From contig DAOWAH010000123.1 of the NCBI GenBank assembly GCA_030634675.1, positions 1 through 5,657 on the forward strand: DNA of 5,657 nt, in the 5' to 3' direction. The notes below the pieces were generated by a model, which saw nothing but the letters and a program-made list of their open reading frames with translations, had not been told where the DNA came from and did not search any database. The stretch comes from Fidelibacterota bacterium (lineage in GTDB: Bacteria > Marinisomatota > Marinisomatia > Marinisomatales > TCS56). A program made the position numbers and the translations under genes. This document shows positions 5,358-5,657 of the stretch, piece after piece; position 1 is the first letter of the stretch; each line of letters begins with the position of its first letter.

Positions 5358-5657
5358 TTATTGCTTACAAAACTTGCGGTATTTTTCCGGACTGAGATTA
5401 CAAATCGGACATTTTTCCGTGGGTTTACCATAATTGGTATGACCGCAAACGGGGCAGATATAAACTTCTTCCACATCAATATCTTGATTGCCATTGATTT
5501 TTTCCAGGGCACTCTGATACATGGCCGCATGGATTTTTTCTGCTTCAAGCGCGTAGAAAATAGAACGCCTAGCGCGTTTCTCTCCTTGCAATTCAGCAAT
5601 GGCATCATAAGCCGGATACATCTCTTCAACTTCAAAATTTTCACCATCAATACCAGC
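5358..5657 (-). CDS. rbr: Rubrerythrin, C-terminal part (5' end outside window)
   Basis: Cytoplasmic non-haem diiron peroxidase that reduces hydrogen peroxide in anaerobes and microaerophiles, taking electrons through its own rubredoxin domain. The visible 99 residues run in frame to the window edge. AGIDGENFEVEEMYP carries the GExxE iron ligands (visible residues 6 and 9), and EAEKIH gives the ExxH pair (40, 43) of the last ferritin-like helix. A C-terminal rubredoxin domain follows, with CPVCG (68, 71) and CPIC (83, 86), a complete Fe(SCys)4 site. An additional Cys at 97 lies near the C-terminus. Full-length rubrerythrins are about 190 residues, so roughly half, with the first two iron-ligand helices, lies beyond 5657. 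The internal Met at 5621 is not the start because the conserved GENFE segment precedes it. It is followed after 16 bases by the bacterioferritin-like gene, the usual iron/peroxide pairing. Confidence 0.93.
   Translation of the reverse strand, partial: AGIDGENFEVEEMYPAYDAIAELQGEKRARRSIFYALEAEKIHAAMYQSALEKINGNQDIDVEEVYICPVCGHTNYGKPTEKCPICNLSPEKYRKFCKQ

Noticed and set aside
5342..5650. N-terminal extension of the bacterioferritin-like reading frame up to 5650
   Set aside because: The extension is in another frame of the rubrerythrin gene, which has clear conserved iron and rubredoxin motifs there. The ATG at 5341 has a good AGGAG upstream and matches the family's N-terminus.

Overview
The window is ordinary chromosomal sequence with three gene blocks: (1) the 3' end of a fatty-acid beta-oxidation gene on the + strand, followed by a convergent membrane-protein gene; (2) a + strand pair encoding a Na+/phosphate symporter-family protein and a separate PhoU-domain protein; (3) a - strand block running in from the right edge, with rubrerythrin (cut by the window end), a bacterioferritin-like protein and a small two-helix membrane protein. 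The organism is a bacterium. The FadN-type layout (dehydrogenase first, crotonase last), the rubrerythrin plus bacterioferritin pair, TTG starts and GC-rich intergenic palindromes beside AT-rich spacers would fit an anaerobic or microaerophilic member of the Bacteroidota / Ignavibacteriota / Calditrichota-like (FCB) groups. That placement is an inference at low confidence.

Layout. 1-1021: C-terminal 339 residues of a FadN-like bifunctional 3-hydroxyacyl-CoA dehydrogenase/enoyl-CoA hydratase. 1022-1211: convergent gap with three hairpins, two of which share a GTRRGGRCA outer arm and look like dispersed palindromes that may double as terminators. 1212-2009 (-): an unrecognised polytopic membrane protein with a visible internal duplication. 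2010-2558: a 549-base gap between divergent genes. It is AT-rich at both ends and holds a GC-rich, palindrome-filled, non-coding block at about 2186-2425 that looks like an inserted repeat element. 2559-3704 (+): Na/Pi cotransporter-family protein with the duplicated QSSS signature. 3708-4391 (+): PhoU-domain protein, three bases downstream and very probably translationally coupled. 4392-4529: short gap with two mutually exclusive hairpins. 4530-4724 (-): 64-residue membrane protein. 4841-5341 (-): bacterioferritin-like. 5358-5657 (-): rubrerythrin, 5' end outside the window.

How the genes work together. The symporter and PhoU-domain protein form a two-gene phosphate unit, corresponding to the single-chain NptA-PhoU fusions (YjbB type) seen elsewhere. 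Rubrerythrin (peroxide reduction) and bacterioferritin (iron oxidation and storage) form an oxidative-stress/iron pair with a 16-base spacer. The beta-oxidation gene and the membrane protein have no evident functional tie to these. I did not find a convincing new system. The points most worth a second look are the repeat-like intergenic elements, the duplicated membrane protein and the split transporter/PhoU arrangement.
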